A stretch of 64,000 nucleotides of DNA from Pegoplata infirma (GCA_963921195.1 OY992539.1:96604964-96668963); one strand, 5' to 3'. Positions 22,963 through 33,957 are shown, numbered from the stretch's first letter. Translations and numbers: made by a program. Notes: generated by a model from the sequence alone, not told the origin.

Positions 22963-25082
22963 GGGGGTTTTCGTGTCAACTAACACAACTTTTGAAACCG
23001 ATGTCTTCCGATCGGGATGAAATTTGCACCAAGGTTAATCCTATTGGATAGTAGTTCAGACACAATTTTTCAACGAGATCGGTCAAGAACTCTCTGAGTT
23101 AGAGGGGGTCGAAATTTGACATTTTGGCAAAAGAGGTGTTTATTCTCACCCATGTTACTTCTTACCTATTGTTTTTAGCAAAATGTGTCCCAAATTGTTT
23201 AGATAGCTATTTCTTCAGTCTTTCGAAAAAAAATTATAATATAAATAAAAAAAATTTTTTTGATTATCTTCCTTATAAATTCAAAACTTTTTTGACTTTT
23301 TCCTCAAATTGGGCCTTTTTTTTTTTTTGATTCAAAAGAAAGCTTAGGTGATTTCCCTTAAGAGCTATGGGGTCGCTGGGATGCGAGTGGGATATCTATG
23401 AAATTTTTTTTTTAACTTTTGAACACAAAAAACGATTCTTCAATTTGCACTATTAGCCGTGGGATAGCTCACAAGTTTTCGATTTCGATTCGGGACAACC
23501 TCTAATTTTGATAGGTTCGAAAAACGAAAAAGAAAGCATGAGCCAAAAAATAAGGGCAGTGAGGATGGGCCATATGGCTCCTCATCGGGGTCAAAATTAA
23601 GCATAAAGAAGTTAAAAATTCCCAAAAAGCCCCAAAACTCCCCTAGAAACGTCCCTGGAGGGGTGCAATGTGAGACCGGCCTCCAATAATTTTCTGCCCC
23701 TAACATTTTTCTTGAACATACCTTACCCCTATTTCCACTTCCTAAGGGGGCTCCCATACAAAACATTTTTAAAAAATTTGATCCTACCATTCTAACTTAC
23801 CCTAAAGTGCCCCTAGTGGGGTCAAATGTATGACCGACCTCCATTATTTTATTAATTCCAACATTTTTTGCAAACATACCTACAATCTATCTTTAACCCT
23901 TAAGGTGATCCCCATACATTTCTTTTATTTTTTATAAATTTGTTTTATTAAACCAGCTCCTACCGCCCCTACCGTGCCTCCTAGAGAGGCAAAAATTACG
24001 ACCAACCCCCATTATTTTTTAGTTACTAACATTTTGTCCGAACATTATAATACCCTATCTCCACTCCCTAAGGGGCTCCCATACATATTTAAAACATGTA
24101 CTTTTAAAAACTAATAAAAAAATAAGAAAAAAATGTATGGGGACCCCCTTAAGAGTTGAAAATAAAGGGTAGGTATATTCCGAGAAAATTTTGGAGTTGA
24201 AAAAATATTGGGGGTCGGTCATACATTTTACTTCTCTGGGGGCAACCTATGGACAGTTAGAGCGGTAGGAGCAAATTTTATAAAAATGTCATTTTGTATG
24301 GGAGCCCCCTAAGGAAGTGGAAATAGAGGTTAGGTATATTCAAGAAAAATATTGGGGGCAGAAAATTAATGGAGGTCGGTCTCACATTGCACCCCTCCAT
24401 GGGCAGTTATAGGGCAGTTGTGGGGCTTTTTGAGGATTTTAACCTCTTTATGCTTAATTTTGACCCCGATGAGGAGCCATATGGCCCATCCTCACTGCCC
24501 TTATTTTTTGGCTCATGCTTTCTTTTTCGTTTTTCGAACCTATCAAAATTAGAGGTTGTCCCGAATCGAAATCGAAAACTTGTGAGCTATCCCACGGCTA
24601 ATAGTGCAAATTGAAGAATCGTTTTTTGTGTTCAAAAGTTAAAAAAAAAATTTCATAGATATCCCACTCGCATCCCAGCGACCCCATAGCTCTTAAGGGA
24701 AATCACCTAAGCTTTCTTTTGAATCAAAAAAAAAAAAAGGCCCAATTTGAGGAAAAAGTCAAAAAAGTTTTGAATTTATAAGGAAGATAATCAAAAAAAT
24801 TTTTTTTATTTATTTTAAAATTTTTTTCGAAAGACTGAAGAAATAGCTATCTAAACAATTTGGGACACATTTTGCTAAAAACAATAGGTAAGAAGTAACA
24901 TGGGTGAGAATAAACACCTCTTTTGCCAAAATGTCAAATTTCGACCACCTCTAACTCAGAGATTCACAGACCGATCTCGTTGAAAAATTGTGTCCAATAG
25001 GACTAACCTTGGTGCAAATTTCATCCCGATCGGAAGATATCGGTTTCAAAAGTTGTGTCAGTTGACACGAAAACCCCCATAT
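22959..25082. mobile_element. Foldback FB4, 2.1-kb palindrome
   Basis: Ends ATATGGGGGTTTTCGTG and its complement; arms of about 1 kb meet near 24110. The outer part (22959-23600 and 24440-25082) is almost identical between arms. The inner part is three to four ~165-bp units with GTATGGG, CCCCTTAAGG and GGTCGGTCATACATTT. Both arms give the same short frame in opposite directions (23440-23790 minus, 24369-24614 plus), a consequence of the palindrome and not evidence of a gene. Fragments lie at 41090-41560 and 56735-56815. Confidence 0.85.
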
Positions 25083-25204
25083 ATAAATTTAAAACAGAAA
25101 AATAATTTCCTTGAAAATTATTTTATGAGAATATCATAGTTTTAATTAGTAAAGGAAATAATGACCTCGAGCTAGAATAAACCTACTCAAAATATGACTA
25201 AAAA

Positions 25205-26315
25205 TAACTTCTAGGTAATGTGAAAATGATAAATTCTTATCATCTCTTTAGGTAAAATTTTGTTTAAATATGCCACACTTTAAGTGTGACAATCGAAAAG
25301 TGTTGACGAAGGAAGGTTAGCTCGATATTTCTATGCCATCATTTGGTGCTTCTACCAATTGATCCCATTAAATTAAGTTTGATTTTTCTTTCTTGTGATT
25401 TTTGCATATGTATAAAAAAAATTGTGTTTTTATTTAATGGTGTGTTATAAACACAAAATAAAAATAATTGTATAAAAAATTGTTTAGTTTTCCTATTTAA
25501 TTCAATTTAAATTTATCAATCAAGTCAGGGTCTGACGTTGAACTTTTGCCAATCCCAAAAAAATATTTGTTTACTTTTTTGTTTGCAAACGCAATTTAAT
25601 TTAATTTTCCTCTCATATGTACATTTATGGTACATTTTACTATTGAAAAACAAAAATATCGATGTTTTTATTTTAATACAAAAGTCGTTATATAAATTTA
25701 TGCGTTTAAAGTAATTACCAGACCGCTACTGATCGATTCATCATACTGTGTGAGTTAGAGCTAGCAAACAGAAAGCCAAACAATATACTACTGTGTCTTG
25801 TTGTTCTGGCTGTTAGCGCCTATTTTACTCATGAAAAATATTTTAATTCTATTCATAAAACAAATAAAATATCACACAATGGAATAACTGCCAAATTTGG
25901 ATAAATTGTTAAAAATAAAGAACAAAGGAAATAAACAATTATCGAAGAAATATCCACAATGTACAGTGGCAGACAAAAAGTTTTAAATACATAAAAATTT
26001 AATTGAAATAATAAAATAAAATAAATAAAAAAGAAGCGAATTGTATATTTTCTTTTTCTTATTTTTTAAATAAAAATAAATTATTGCTATTTATGACACG
26101 CTTCATCATACTGATAAAACGCTTCATCATATTGATGATACTTTTCATTTGACGAAAGTTTATGTAACATTTCATCATAATGATGACACTCTTAACCAAT
26201 ATGAAAAAGCTTTTGCTTTAAGTGTATATTTGAGTATCCTCCAAGTTTTGTAAAACACTAAACAAAATTTTACACTAAAAAACAATTAAACTCGAAATTT
26301 TTTTATATAAAAATC
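25205..26315. other. Intergenic DNA, no gene seen
   Basis: Mostly non-repetitive. A short local repeat TTCATCATANTGATGA occurs three times at 26100-26195. No coding or RNA gene is recognised. Confidence 0.4.
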
Positions 26316-26326
26316 CCTATAAATGG

Positions 26327-27141
26327 GGGGGGGGGGTGAAATAAAGCCATAGGCAATGAGGCCATATGGCCTTATTTCCCAAAGAGTTGAGAAATAAGGC
26401 CATATGGCGTTATTACCAACCACTGTTGGAAATAAAGCCATATATGGCTTTGTTACTCATTTAAATATTTTTTATAAATGTTCATCATTATTTTGCGGAG
26501 AGTGTGGAAATATATTTCCACGTAAATCCTGCTACCCAAAAAAAAATTATTTAGCGAAGCCTCTAAATTAATTTATGGAGTTTGAAATGGTGTACGGGCA
26601 TAGCGCCAAAGGTCTTATCGCCTAAAACCGTAAATGTCATATCGCCCAAGCTGCGACATATAGCCCAAAATGATAGGTCCAAAAATGTTACTTCTCGCAA
26701 AACAAAATTGTCAAAAAATCCAAAATATTTTTTTTTGGGCGAAATGTCGAACTTACGACTTCTATGATTTAAAGGTTTTCTGCGTAGTCGGCCTTCGGCC
26801 GGGCTTAGGGATTACATACTCCATGCATTAAACCCACCCTCTCTGCAAACCAAAGTTATTTTGGTTATCAGGCCTTTTTGAGGCATAACAAATTTGATAG
26901 CACATTCCATAAATTAATTTAGCGGCTTCGCTAAATAATTTTTTTTTTGGGTAGCAGGATTTACGGGGAAATATATTTCCACATTTTCAACTGATATGGC
27001 TTTATTTCCACTTTGGTTGCAAAATCAATATGACTTTATTGCTCAATCGTGTTGGTAATAAAGCCATATGGCCTTATTTCCCATTGAATTGAGAAATAAG
27101 GCCATATGACCTTATTGCCTATGGCTTTATTTCACCCCCCC
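26327..27141. mobile_element. Foldback FB5 with GCCATATGGC words and poly-G ends
   Basis: Inverted arms 26327-26580 and about 26900-27141. The ends are G-run TGAAATAAAGCCATAGG and its complement. Each arm has several GAAATAAGGCCATATGGC words, then CCTGCTACCCAAAAAAAAA and TTATTTAGCG. ATAAATGG lies on both sides (26319-26326 and 27142-27149), a likely 8-bp duplication. The centre has a CTTCGGCCGGG segment (26790-26805). Non-coding. Confidence 0.7.
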
Positions 27142-27523
27142 ATAAATGGGGTTTTATTTAAAATAAACATTTTCTAGTCAAAATTTGCATACAGCTTTTG
27201 TGATAAAAAAATTACAATTACTGAAAAAGTGTTTTCGTTTGGTGCGTATCCATGGATTCGGCCAAATCGAATATATTTTTTTACTTGTTTTATTTTAAAA
27301 TTATTTTCAACACTGTATTTTGTTTATATGAGAATTGTAATAATATTTTAATTAAAATATTTTGTAAATTGATCAAAACAAAGCGAAATAAAGAACTTTT
27401 TATTATTGCTACAACACAATATGCCTATTATGTATTTTTTTGTTTTTGTAAAATAGCCGAAAAAATTATTGCCGCACCTGGTTTTTGTGACATATTGTAA
27501 TCAATTTAAAAAATATCATTATA

Positions 27524-27885
27524 CACTAAAAAAAAACTTGTCAAATTACAAAAAAAGGCCCCTAATCCTATTTTACCAATATTCCTTGTTTTTAACAAAA
27601 TAGTTTTTGTTTTGGCCGATCGAAATTTGTTTTTTTTTAATTTTACATTTTTTTGTGAATGTCCAAATTTCCAAGGAAATTTTACCAAAAAAAAAAAATA
27701 GTAAAATTCTTTGTAAGTTTCATCGCGTCGAAAAAGTTGTAAATTGGCAATTTTATTGGAAAAAAAGCATGTAAAGTTACCAAAAAGCTCGTCATATTCA
27801 CTAGAAATTCTCATAAAATAGAAGGTAGCAAAAAATAAAAGTTACAAGGTTTTCTTGTTATTTTACAAGGTTTTTTTTTAGAGTG
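27524..27885 (-). mobile_element. Family J copy 3
   Basis: TA flanks, ends CACTAAAAAAAAAC and TTTTTTAGAGTG, and the J words TTTCATCGCGTCGAAAAA, TAGAAGGTAGCAAAAAA and TTTTCTTGTTATTTTAC. 362 bp, shorter than J1. Confidence 0.65.
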
Positions 27886-27915
27886 TAATAATATAAACAA
27901 TTGTCACGGATGATA

Positions 27916-28541
27916 CACAGATAAAAATTAGTTGTTAGATCAAGCACGAAATACACCAGGTTGAGCATTATTTTAATTAAAAGTCATCTAATGAGGAAAA
28001 TTGTTGGATCAAGCACGAAAATTGTAGGTCAGTCATTGACTGTTCCTTGATTAAACCAATGCTTGATTTAAGTAATTTGTTAATTGTTATTTTTCTGTTA
28101 TTTTTGATTAAACCAATGCTTGATTTGAGTGAGCGGTTAATCAATAATTTTGTGTTATTTTTGATTAATCCAATGCTTGATCTGAGTGAATGGTTAATCA
28201 TTATTATACAGTTGTAGTGTTTTTGTCAGTCTTTTCAAGTCTTTTGTTTAAATTGTTTTTTTTTTGTGCTTTATATTATTTTGTTTTTTTTTCGTCTTGT
28301 GTGCGTGAAAGAACTTTTCTATTTGACGACTAACTGAAACTAAAACAAAAAACGCAACAGCGTTCATCGCATTGTTACTCAAAGCCTACTATGATGAGTT
28401 TTTTTGTTTTTATGATTTTTTTTGTGAATTTTTCAGATTTGAGCAAATGGTTAATTGCTTCAAGTAAAATTTAATTGAATGTCAAATTTTAAGCTGAGCA
28501 AATATTTAATTGTTTTTTTTCATTGAATATTTTTTTCTGTG
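27916..28541. mobile_element. TA-flanked element with GATTAA/CTTGAT words
   Basis: Ends CACAGATAAAAATTA and TTTTTTTCTGTG, flanked by TA (27914-27915, 28542-28543). The body repeats GCTTGAT, GGTTAAT and GATCAAGC in both orientations, including a 57-bp tandem array. Confidence 0.6.
28050..28217 (+). repeat. 57-bp tandem repeat, three units
   Basis: Units begin ATTAAACCAATGCTTGAT at 28050, 28107 and 28164 (ATTAATCC in the last), exactly 57 bases apart. Because 57 is divisible by three, the minus strand shows a 19-residue repeated reading frame that is a by-product of the array. Confidence 0.8.
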
Positions 28542-28944
28542 TAAGATCTCTACACTAAAAATAAAACCACAGTTACATAAGAAGAAAAATCTCCTCAAAC
28601 TATACCACCAATATGAAAAATCAGAAGAGATTTCAGCAGACTGATTAAGGATTCTCTGCTAAATGTCATATAAATTTACTGCAATACATCTAGTTTGAGA
28701 CACACAACAAGTTTTTTATTTTTTGCTACCTTCTATCTGACGTGAACTCTTACACCGAAAAAATTCCCCAGTTGGTTAGTTACGTAATTTCCCAGTTAAT
28801 ACTACATTTTTTAAAAATAACTGGGTTAGCCATCAGTAACTATGATTTCAGTTAATAATAACAGTTATTAAGTTGCCCTGTATTTCAAATTCTTTTTAAT
28901 TTGTCAAAAGTTTAAAAAAAACAATTTCAAATAAAAAAAATATT

Positions 28945-29197
28945 GTGTCGCTTAAAATCTAACCGAGAATTTATTTGGTACATGGTAAGAATGATTTATG
29001 TTCAAAGATTTTTGTTAAATTATAAATTATATCAAAACAATTTTTTTTTTGTTTTTAGGTGACGGGCAAGAAAATCCGGCCAAAAGCAGAATTGCTTCAG
29101 TTACGGATGCTGATTCTGGAAAGTTAAAGCGAGTATATATTAAAAAAATGGTAGTAAAAAATAATAAACATTGTCATGACATAAATGTATGAATAAA
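28945..29197 (+). pseudogene. Exon-intron-exon cassette inside element E
   Basis: A donor CATG|GTAAGA at 28985 is followed by a 74-nt AT-rich stretch and a strong acceptor, a long T-run then GTTTTTAG, ending at 29058. The downstream exon is distinctly GC-richer than its surroundings. Two frames are open: one ends at TAA 29125-29127 and continues upstream through the junction; the other runs 43 codons to TGA 29190-29192, directly overlapping an AATAAA signal. The second is compositionally the more protein-like (GDGQENPAKSRIAS near its start) but meets a stop about eight codons upstream. I do not recognise the protein. It may be a captured 3' gene end, a decayed gene of the element, or a chance structure. 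Confidence 0.35.
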
Positions 29198-29716
29198 ATT
29201 ATTAAATAAATAATGATTTGGAGATTCCTTATTGCAAAAAAAAATTATTTAAAACAAAATTTCGGTTCTACACAACCAACCCCTATATTAATTTCGTTAT
29301 TTTTAACTATGTATAAATAATTTTTCAAAGTAACTGGGAAAATCGTTACCATTACCTGTCGCAATAATTAAATTTGGATTTTTTAAAAAAATTAGTTACT
29401 ATCAACCAATGATGGGTACCAATACCTTTTCGATACCAATACCCGTTAATACCAATTCAAATTGAAAACCAATACCAATTAAAAACCAATACCTTTATTT
29501 GTGCGATACCAATACCGATAAAAAACCAATACTGATTCCCCACTACCAATACCAATTAAAAACCAATACTTTTATTCTTCAAAACCAATACCAATAAAAA
29601 ACCAATACCAATTCATTTTTTTCTACTTTCGTATCGGTTTTGTTTCGGTTTTTTGTATTCTTATTTTCGTTTGTTTTAATTATGAATTCAAACATGTTTT
29701 TTCCATCACATTATTG

Positions 29717-30215
29717 GGTTTTACCTGACTAACGAATTGCTAAAGATGTTTACAAAAGATGTTACATCGATCAGTAATCGTTTGCATGCAATATCACATA
29801 GCAAAAAGGAGTTAGCTATTTGAATTTTAAAAGCCATAAAAACATAAAACATTTTTTTTTGTCACGTACCATATCCTTATTTTTAACCCAATTTGTTGTT
29901 ATGACCCCTAATAAAAGTAGACCTTTAAAAATTTAGACCTTTTCTGTGATAAATTTTTGATATTGATAATTGATATTAGGTTTTACCTGAATAACGAATT
30001 GCTAAAAATGTTCACAAAAGATGTTACATCGATCAGTAATCGTTTGCATGCAATGTCATATAACAAAAAGGAGTTAGCTACTTGAATTTAAAAAGCCATA
30101 AAAACATAAAAAAAAATATATTTTTTTTTTTTACTTCTTTTTAACCAAATTTGATTTTTATGACCCCTAATAAAAGTAGATCTTAAAAAATTTAGACCTT
30201 TTCTGTGATGAAATT
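29717..30215 (+). repeat. 262-bp tandem duplication
   Basis: GGTTTTACCTGA, ATGTTACATCGATCAGTAAT, AAAGGAGTTAGCTA and TATGACCCCTAATAAAAGTA recur 262 bases apart (29717 and 29979). The copies have small differences. Inside the hAT core; no coding role seen. Confidence 0.75.
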
Positions 30216-30476
30216 TTTTCTTTTGCAAACATTGTTTATATATACATTAAATGTCACTGCACTGTTCTTTGGGTTGTAAAAAAAATACTAATGCCCTTTT
30301 TTGGAAATTCCAATCAAGCAGTCGTTACAAAATTTTATGTCACAACACCAGAATTCAAAAAAAAAATTTTTTGTTTTATTTTTGAGAGTTTAAGAACTAA
30401 CTGTTTAAAAAAATCTTTGTTCTGTATCCATTACGTTTTTATTCTGCAAAACGATGTTCGCATTCATTTTTAACTA

Positions 30477-31103
30477 CCCAGGCAGAAACTGCCAACCGTT
30501 CCACAAAAAGTCTCGGCAAAGCACTTTATTTTTTGTGTATAAGGTAGTATGAAAAAAAGTGCTTTGCAAGCGCTTTGACAATGTTTTCTATTTAAATCCG
30601 TTCAAAGTATAATTTGTAATTAAAATTTATTAATTTTCATAACAATTGGAATATTTTTCATTTCCCTGCAGTATTAGTTATTGGTCCTTGATAGCTCTCG
30701 TGATATGTCACTTAGACACAATGCCTATCACAAACTTGACACCTTTAATATAAAAACACGTTTCTTTTGTGAGAAAGTGTCTTAAACTCCGGATACATTA
30801 CATGTGAAATGCCACTGGGTCTATCCCTTTGAAAAACAACACATTTTGGTTCAATACGTCACTTTTTTCGGGACTTTTGCTAAAAGGTTAATCTAGGACT
30901 ATTATTTCGGGTAGTTTCAAACATAAGCATAAACTCGTTATACCCTGTACCACAAGGCGCTTTAAAATAGCAACGGCATACCATTTACCGTGGTTATCAT
31001 TTTGGACGCTGGGAGAGTACTAAACTGTGATGCTTTCCCAGCACACAAGCGACCATAAAAGGTACTTTGCCAGCGCTCTCCCGTTCGTATTTTTCTGCCT
31101 GGG
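30477..31103. mobile_element. TA-flanked element (CCCAGGCAGAAA ends)
   Basis: CCCAGGCAGAAA and TTTTTCTGCCTGGG are inverted ends, flanked by TA (30475-30476, 31104-31105). Words AAGTGCTTTGC, GCAAGCGCTTTG and CTTTGCCAGCGCTCTC lie near both ends. An R3 fragment (30905-30958) is inside. A sibling starts at 63896 and runs off the window. Confidence 0.65.
30905..30958 (+). repeat. R3 terminal fragment
   Basis: TATTTCGGGTAGTTTCAAACAT through TTATACCCTGTACCACA matches the R3 end at 54584-54638. Confidence 0.6.
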
Positions 31104-31106
31104 TAG

Positions 31107-31232
31107 TTTAATGACTGGTTTTCCCCATACAATTTAAACGTCAAAATAAACCACCGTTTTATTTTGACAGATAAAGTGTTTAAAATTGTATGGGGAAGAC
31201 ACATAATTAAACTAGTTTAAATGAATGCGAAT
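31107..31232. repeat. Small inverted repeat
   Basis: TTCCCCATACAATTTAAACG at about 31121 and GTTTAAAATTGTATGGGGAA at about 31179 are complementary and surround AATAAACCACCGTTTTATTT. A 60-80-bp hairpin; its family is unknown. Confidence 0.5.
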
Positions 31233-31504
31233 ATGGTATTACTGGTGTTTTGATAAACAACTTATTTAAGGTTGTAAGTTTGAACCCCATATAAGAGAAC
31301 AATTACCCGTGTAATCGCAATTACCAAAAGATCGAAAATCGAAAAAGGGGCCCCCACGATAACCTATTTCGATCACCTTTTCCAAAAAATATTTATGTAT
31401 GAAAACGATGAATTTCAGGTATATTTTGTAACGAATGTTAAGTCTCAACTTTCTGCAATTAAAAAATATCTCCCCTTGGCCACCGCAATTTATATGTGCA
31501 TATC

Positions 31505-31960
31505 GATCTAGGACCCATTAAGTATATATATTTATGATCAGTGATCGATTCTAAGACATTCTAACGATGTTCATCCGTCTGTAGTTAACACGCACAAATA
31601 TGTCTTATATTCCTAGGCGGGTTAAGTTCGTAAATGAGCAAAATCGGACCAGGGGGAAATAAGTTCCCCCTTGAATAACTAAACCAACCTCTAAAAAACA
31701 TAATTTTTTACATGATTTTTTGTGTTTTTGTTTAACAAATGCAACATTTTTATGCTACAAGAAGATCAAAGTCCTGCATTTGGAACTTGAGAATTAGAAA
31801 ATGTTGTTTTTTCGGTCCGCCGCCTTTTAGGGGCGTGGAATAATTTTTTTTTTAATTATGATAAACTTTCATTTCTTTAGTGCAAAAAGCATAAGAATGA
31901 AAAAACACATATTAGAGAGAAAATTCCCCCCCCCCCCCCCACCCTTCAATTGCCACTACC
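31505..31960 (-). repeat. R1 copy d, inverted
   Basis: In reverse it carries TTATGATCAGTGATCGATTC, CTAAGACATTCTAACGATG, CATCCGTCTG, AAATCGGACCAGGGGGAA and a C-run at 31928-31940 that matches the poly-G run of R1 copy b. Confidence 0.6.
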
Positions 31961-32251
31961 GATCCACCCACAAAAAAAATAAAAAAACCAATCAGAAAAA
32001 AATAAACACCTAAAAACAATGACTACTGCGACTTAAAATTTTAAATATAAAGTCGATTATTAAAAATATATTTTAAAAGTCGATTTTATCGATTTTTTGA
32101 GGACTTGTGGTGAGGCTGTTTGAATTTTAATTTGGTTATAAAAACTAAATTAATAATATAACAAATGCTATTTACATCATTAATAAGGGGTTCAAATACC
32201 CTTGCCTATTAATTGTTTTAAAGAAAAAATACTGAAAAATGTCCATAATAT

Positions 32252-32772
32252 TAGAGATGGGCGCGTGAGTGATTTTTGACTCACTCACGCTCACGACAGG
32301 AGTTTTGAATCACGCACACTCACTCACGAGCATATTTTTTCTACTCACACTCACTCACAATCAAGTGAGTAAATTTAACACAACTCACACTCACGTGCAC
32401 TCACGCAAGCTTCGCTCACACTCACGTTGGCTCACACTCCCAAAACTCTTGTTTATACAAAAAAATTTCAAAAACTAAAATTTTGAAAAATCTTTCAAAC
32501 TTTAAGCAACATTTAAAGTTAAGAGAAATTTTACAATTTTTTTTTTTGCTTTTTTCGGGATGAAAAAAGTTAAGCCAAATTTTACAATTTTTTTGTACAT
32601 TTTTTGGTACGAAAGGAAATATGAAGAGAAAATAAATCACGCGAACTCACGCAAAAAAATCGACTCACGCACACTCACTCACGAAAAATTTCACTCAATT
32701 TTTTTCACGTGAATAAAATTGAATTCACTCACGCGTGAATCACGCTCTAATCTGCTCATGAACCCATCTCTA
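32252..32772 (+). mobile_element. hAT-type MITE, CTCACG words, copy 2
   Basis: Ends TAGAGATGGGCGC and CCCATCTCTA, flanks CATAATAT (32244-32251) and CTTAATAT (32773-32780). Body as in 7113-7635, with ACTCACTCACG words and a GAAATATGAAGAGAAAATAA core. The two copies are colinear. Confidence 0.85.
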
Positions 32773-33267
32773 CTTAATATTAGCAAAATAAAAAATAAAT
32801 TATTATTCAAAAATCCACCATGGCTTAAAATCAAAACTAAACTCGGTTAAAAATTGCTCATAAACGTATATTTTTCACCACTGTGGGGCGTACAGAAGGA
32901 CGACGTACGTAAAATTAATTAATATTAACGACAAAACCTTTTGCATACAAATTCCAAAACCGATATGAGATAAATACCAATACTTATTAAAAACCGATAC
33001 CGATTCGAAGCTAAAACCAATACCAATACCCAATACCTAAATAATTAAAAACCAATACCGATACCTATACCAATTCAACAAAAAATGAAAACCAATACCT
33101 ATACCAATACTAATATAATTTAAAAAACCAATACCAATACCAATACTTTTATCGAATTGGTACCCATCCTTGCTATCAACTTATTTGAATAACTGGGCCT
33201 CAGTTAGGTGTATTTTAACTGGGGTTCAGTTAAAATATTAGTAGCCAGTAACTGGGAAATTTTTTAT

Positions 33268-33554
33268 GTGTAGTAGTTTAACAAGCTTTTTACCAATAGT
33301 TTTGTAATTGTAAAAGCTTTTTACTAGGGATGTCGCATGTTTTTTTAAATAATCGGTTAAATAAATATTCGTCAACTGTTTGCCGAATATTCGGCAAAAT
33401 TTAAATTTTTTGGGTGTAGTAGTTTAACAAGCTTTTTACCAATAGTTTTGTAATTGTAAAAGCTTTCTACTAGGGATGTCGCATGTTTTTTTAAATAATC
33501 GGTTAAATAAATATTCGTCAACTGTTTGCCGAATATTCGGCAAAATTTAAATTT
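33268..33554 (+). repeat. 146-bp tandem duplication across a hAT border
   Basis: 33268-33413 and 33414-33554 are nearly identical direct copies. Each has about 57 bp of J sequence, then the hAT start TAGGGATGTCGC and about 85 bp of the MITE. CTTTTTAC of copy one is CTTTCTAC in copy two. Confidence 0.85.
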
Positions 33555-33846
33555 GTTGAAAAAATTTATTAACGTTTGACCCTTTTTTGCAGTTATTTCA
33601 GTTTGTTTTTTATACAAAGAAACTTGAGAAATTGTTTAAAAATCGAATTGTTACGGTGACAGCAAAAATGGTGTCAACAAAAGCGTTGTCGTTTTTAGTC
33701 TGATACTTTTTTTTAATGTTTTACATAGATAAAATACAGGCGTGTGAATAATTAAACTATTCGGCAATATTCGTATTCGGTTCAAACCGAGTACCGAATA
33801 GTAAATATTCGGTAAAATGCCGAATACACTATTCGCGACATCCCTA
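33325..33846 (+). mobile_element. hAT-type MITE, ATTCGG words
   Basis: Ends TAGGGATGTCGC and GCGACATCCCTA, with 8-bp duplication CTTTTTAC (33317-33324, 33847-33854). The first 146 bp are tandemly duplicated, so the original element is about 376 bp. GAATATTCGG and CCGAATA words lie at both ends. Confidence 0.85.
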
Positions 33847-33957
33847 CTTTTTACCAATAAATTTCTAAATTTACAAATTTTTTGAAGCGATAAAACTTAC
33901 AAGGAATTCTTGTGACTTTTCTAGATTTTTTGCTACCTTCTATTTTGCGAGAATTGC

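Larger units (their letters stand above)
20698..25200 (-). repeat. Interspersed repeat K, copy 3, split by two palindromes
   Basis: The inverted K blocks occur as 20698-20883 (ending in GACCAACATA) and 25083-25200 (starting ATAAATTTAAAACAG, then CTCGAGCTAGAATAAACC). In K1 these blocks are directly adjacent. FB3 and FB4 fill the gap. Confidence 0.7.
29407..33172 (+). mobile_element. hAT-type element, ACCAATACC words, 3.8 kb
   Basis: Ends CAATGATGGGTACC and GGTACCCATCCTTG, with exact 8-bp duplication CTATCAAC (29399-29406 and 33173-33180). Dense AAAACCAATACC words fill 29420-29620 and 32960-33155. The core holds a 262-bp tandem duplication, a CCCAGG element, an inverted R1 and another hAT MITE. 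There is no transposase frame. Without the later insertions it would be about half this size. Confidence 0.85.
28753..33270 (+). mobile_element. TA-flanked word element, family E, split by a hAT
   Basis: Starts CACCGAAAAAATTCCCCAGT and ends AACTGGGAAATTTTTTATGTG-like, flanked by TA (28751-28752, 33271-33272). Without the hAT it is about 744 bp. The terminal parts repeat AACTGGG, CAGTTA and GTTACT words. The centre holds a spliced-gene-like cassette (28945-29197). The hAT at 29407-33172 duplicated CTATCAAC in E. Confidence 0.75.
28690..33955 (+). mobile_element. Family J copy 4, in pieces
   Basis: J1-type blocks lie at 28705-28750 (TTTTTGCTACCTTCTATCTGA), 33271-33324 (ACAAGCTTTTTACCAA) and 33847-33955 (GAAGCGATAAAACTTACAAGG, TTTTGCTACCTTC). 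The gaps are filled by element E and by the hAT MITE at 33325. The right side is cut by an R1 fragment. Confidence 0.55.

Noticed and set aside
23440..23790. Conserved protein pair in FB4
   Set aside because: Identity between the two frames is explained completely by the palindrome.
27977..28201. 19-residue repeat protein (minus)
   Set aside because: It is the translation of a 57-bp DNA tandem repeat whose unit is divisible by three; no independent evidence of coding.
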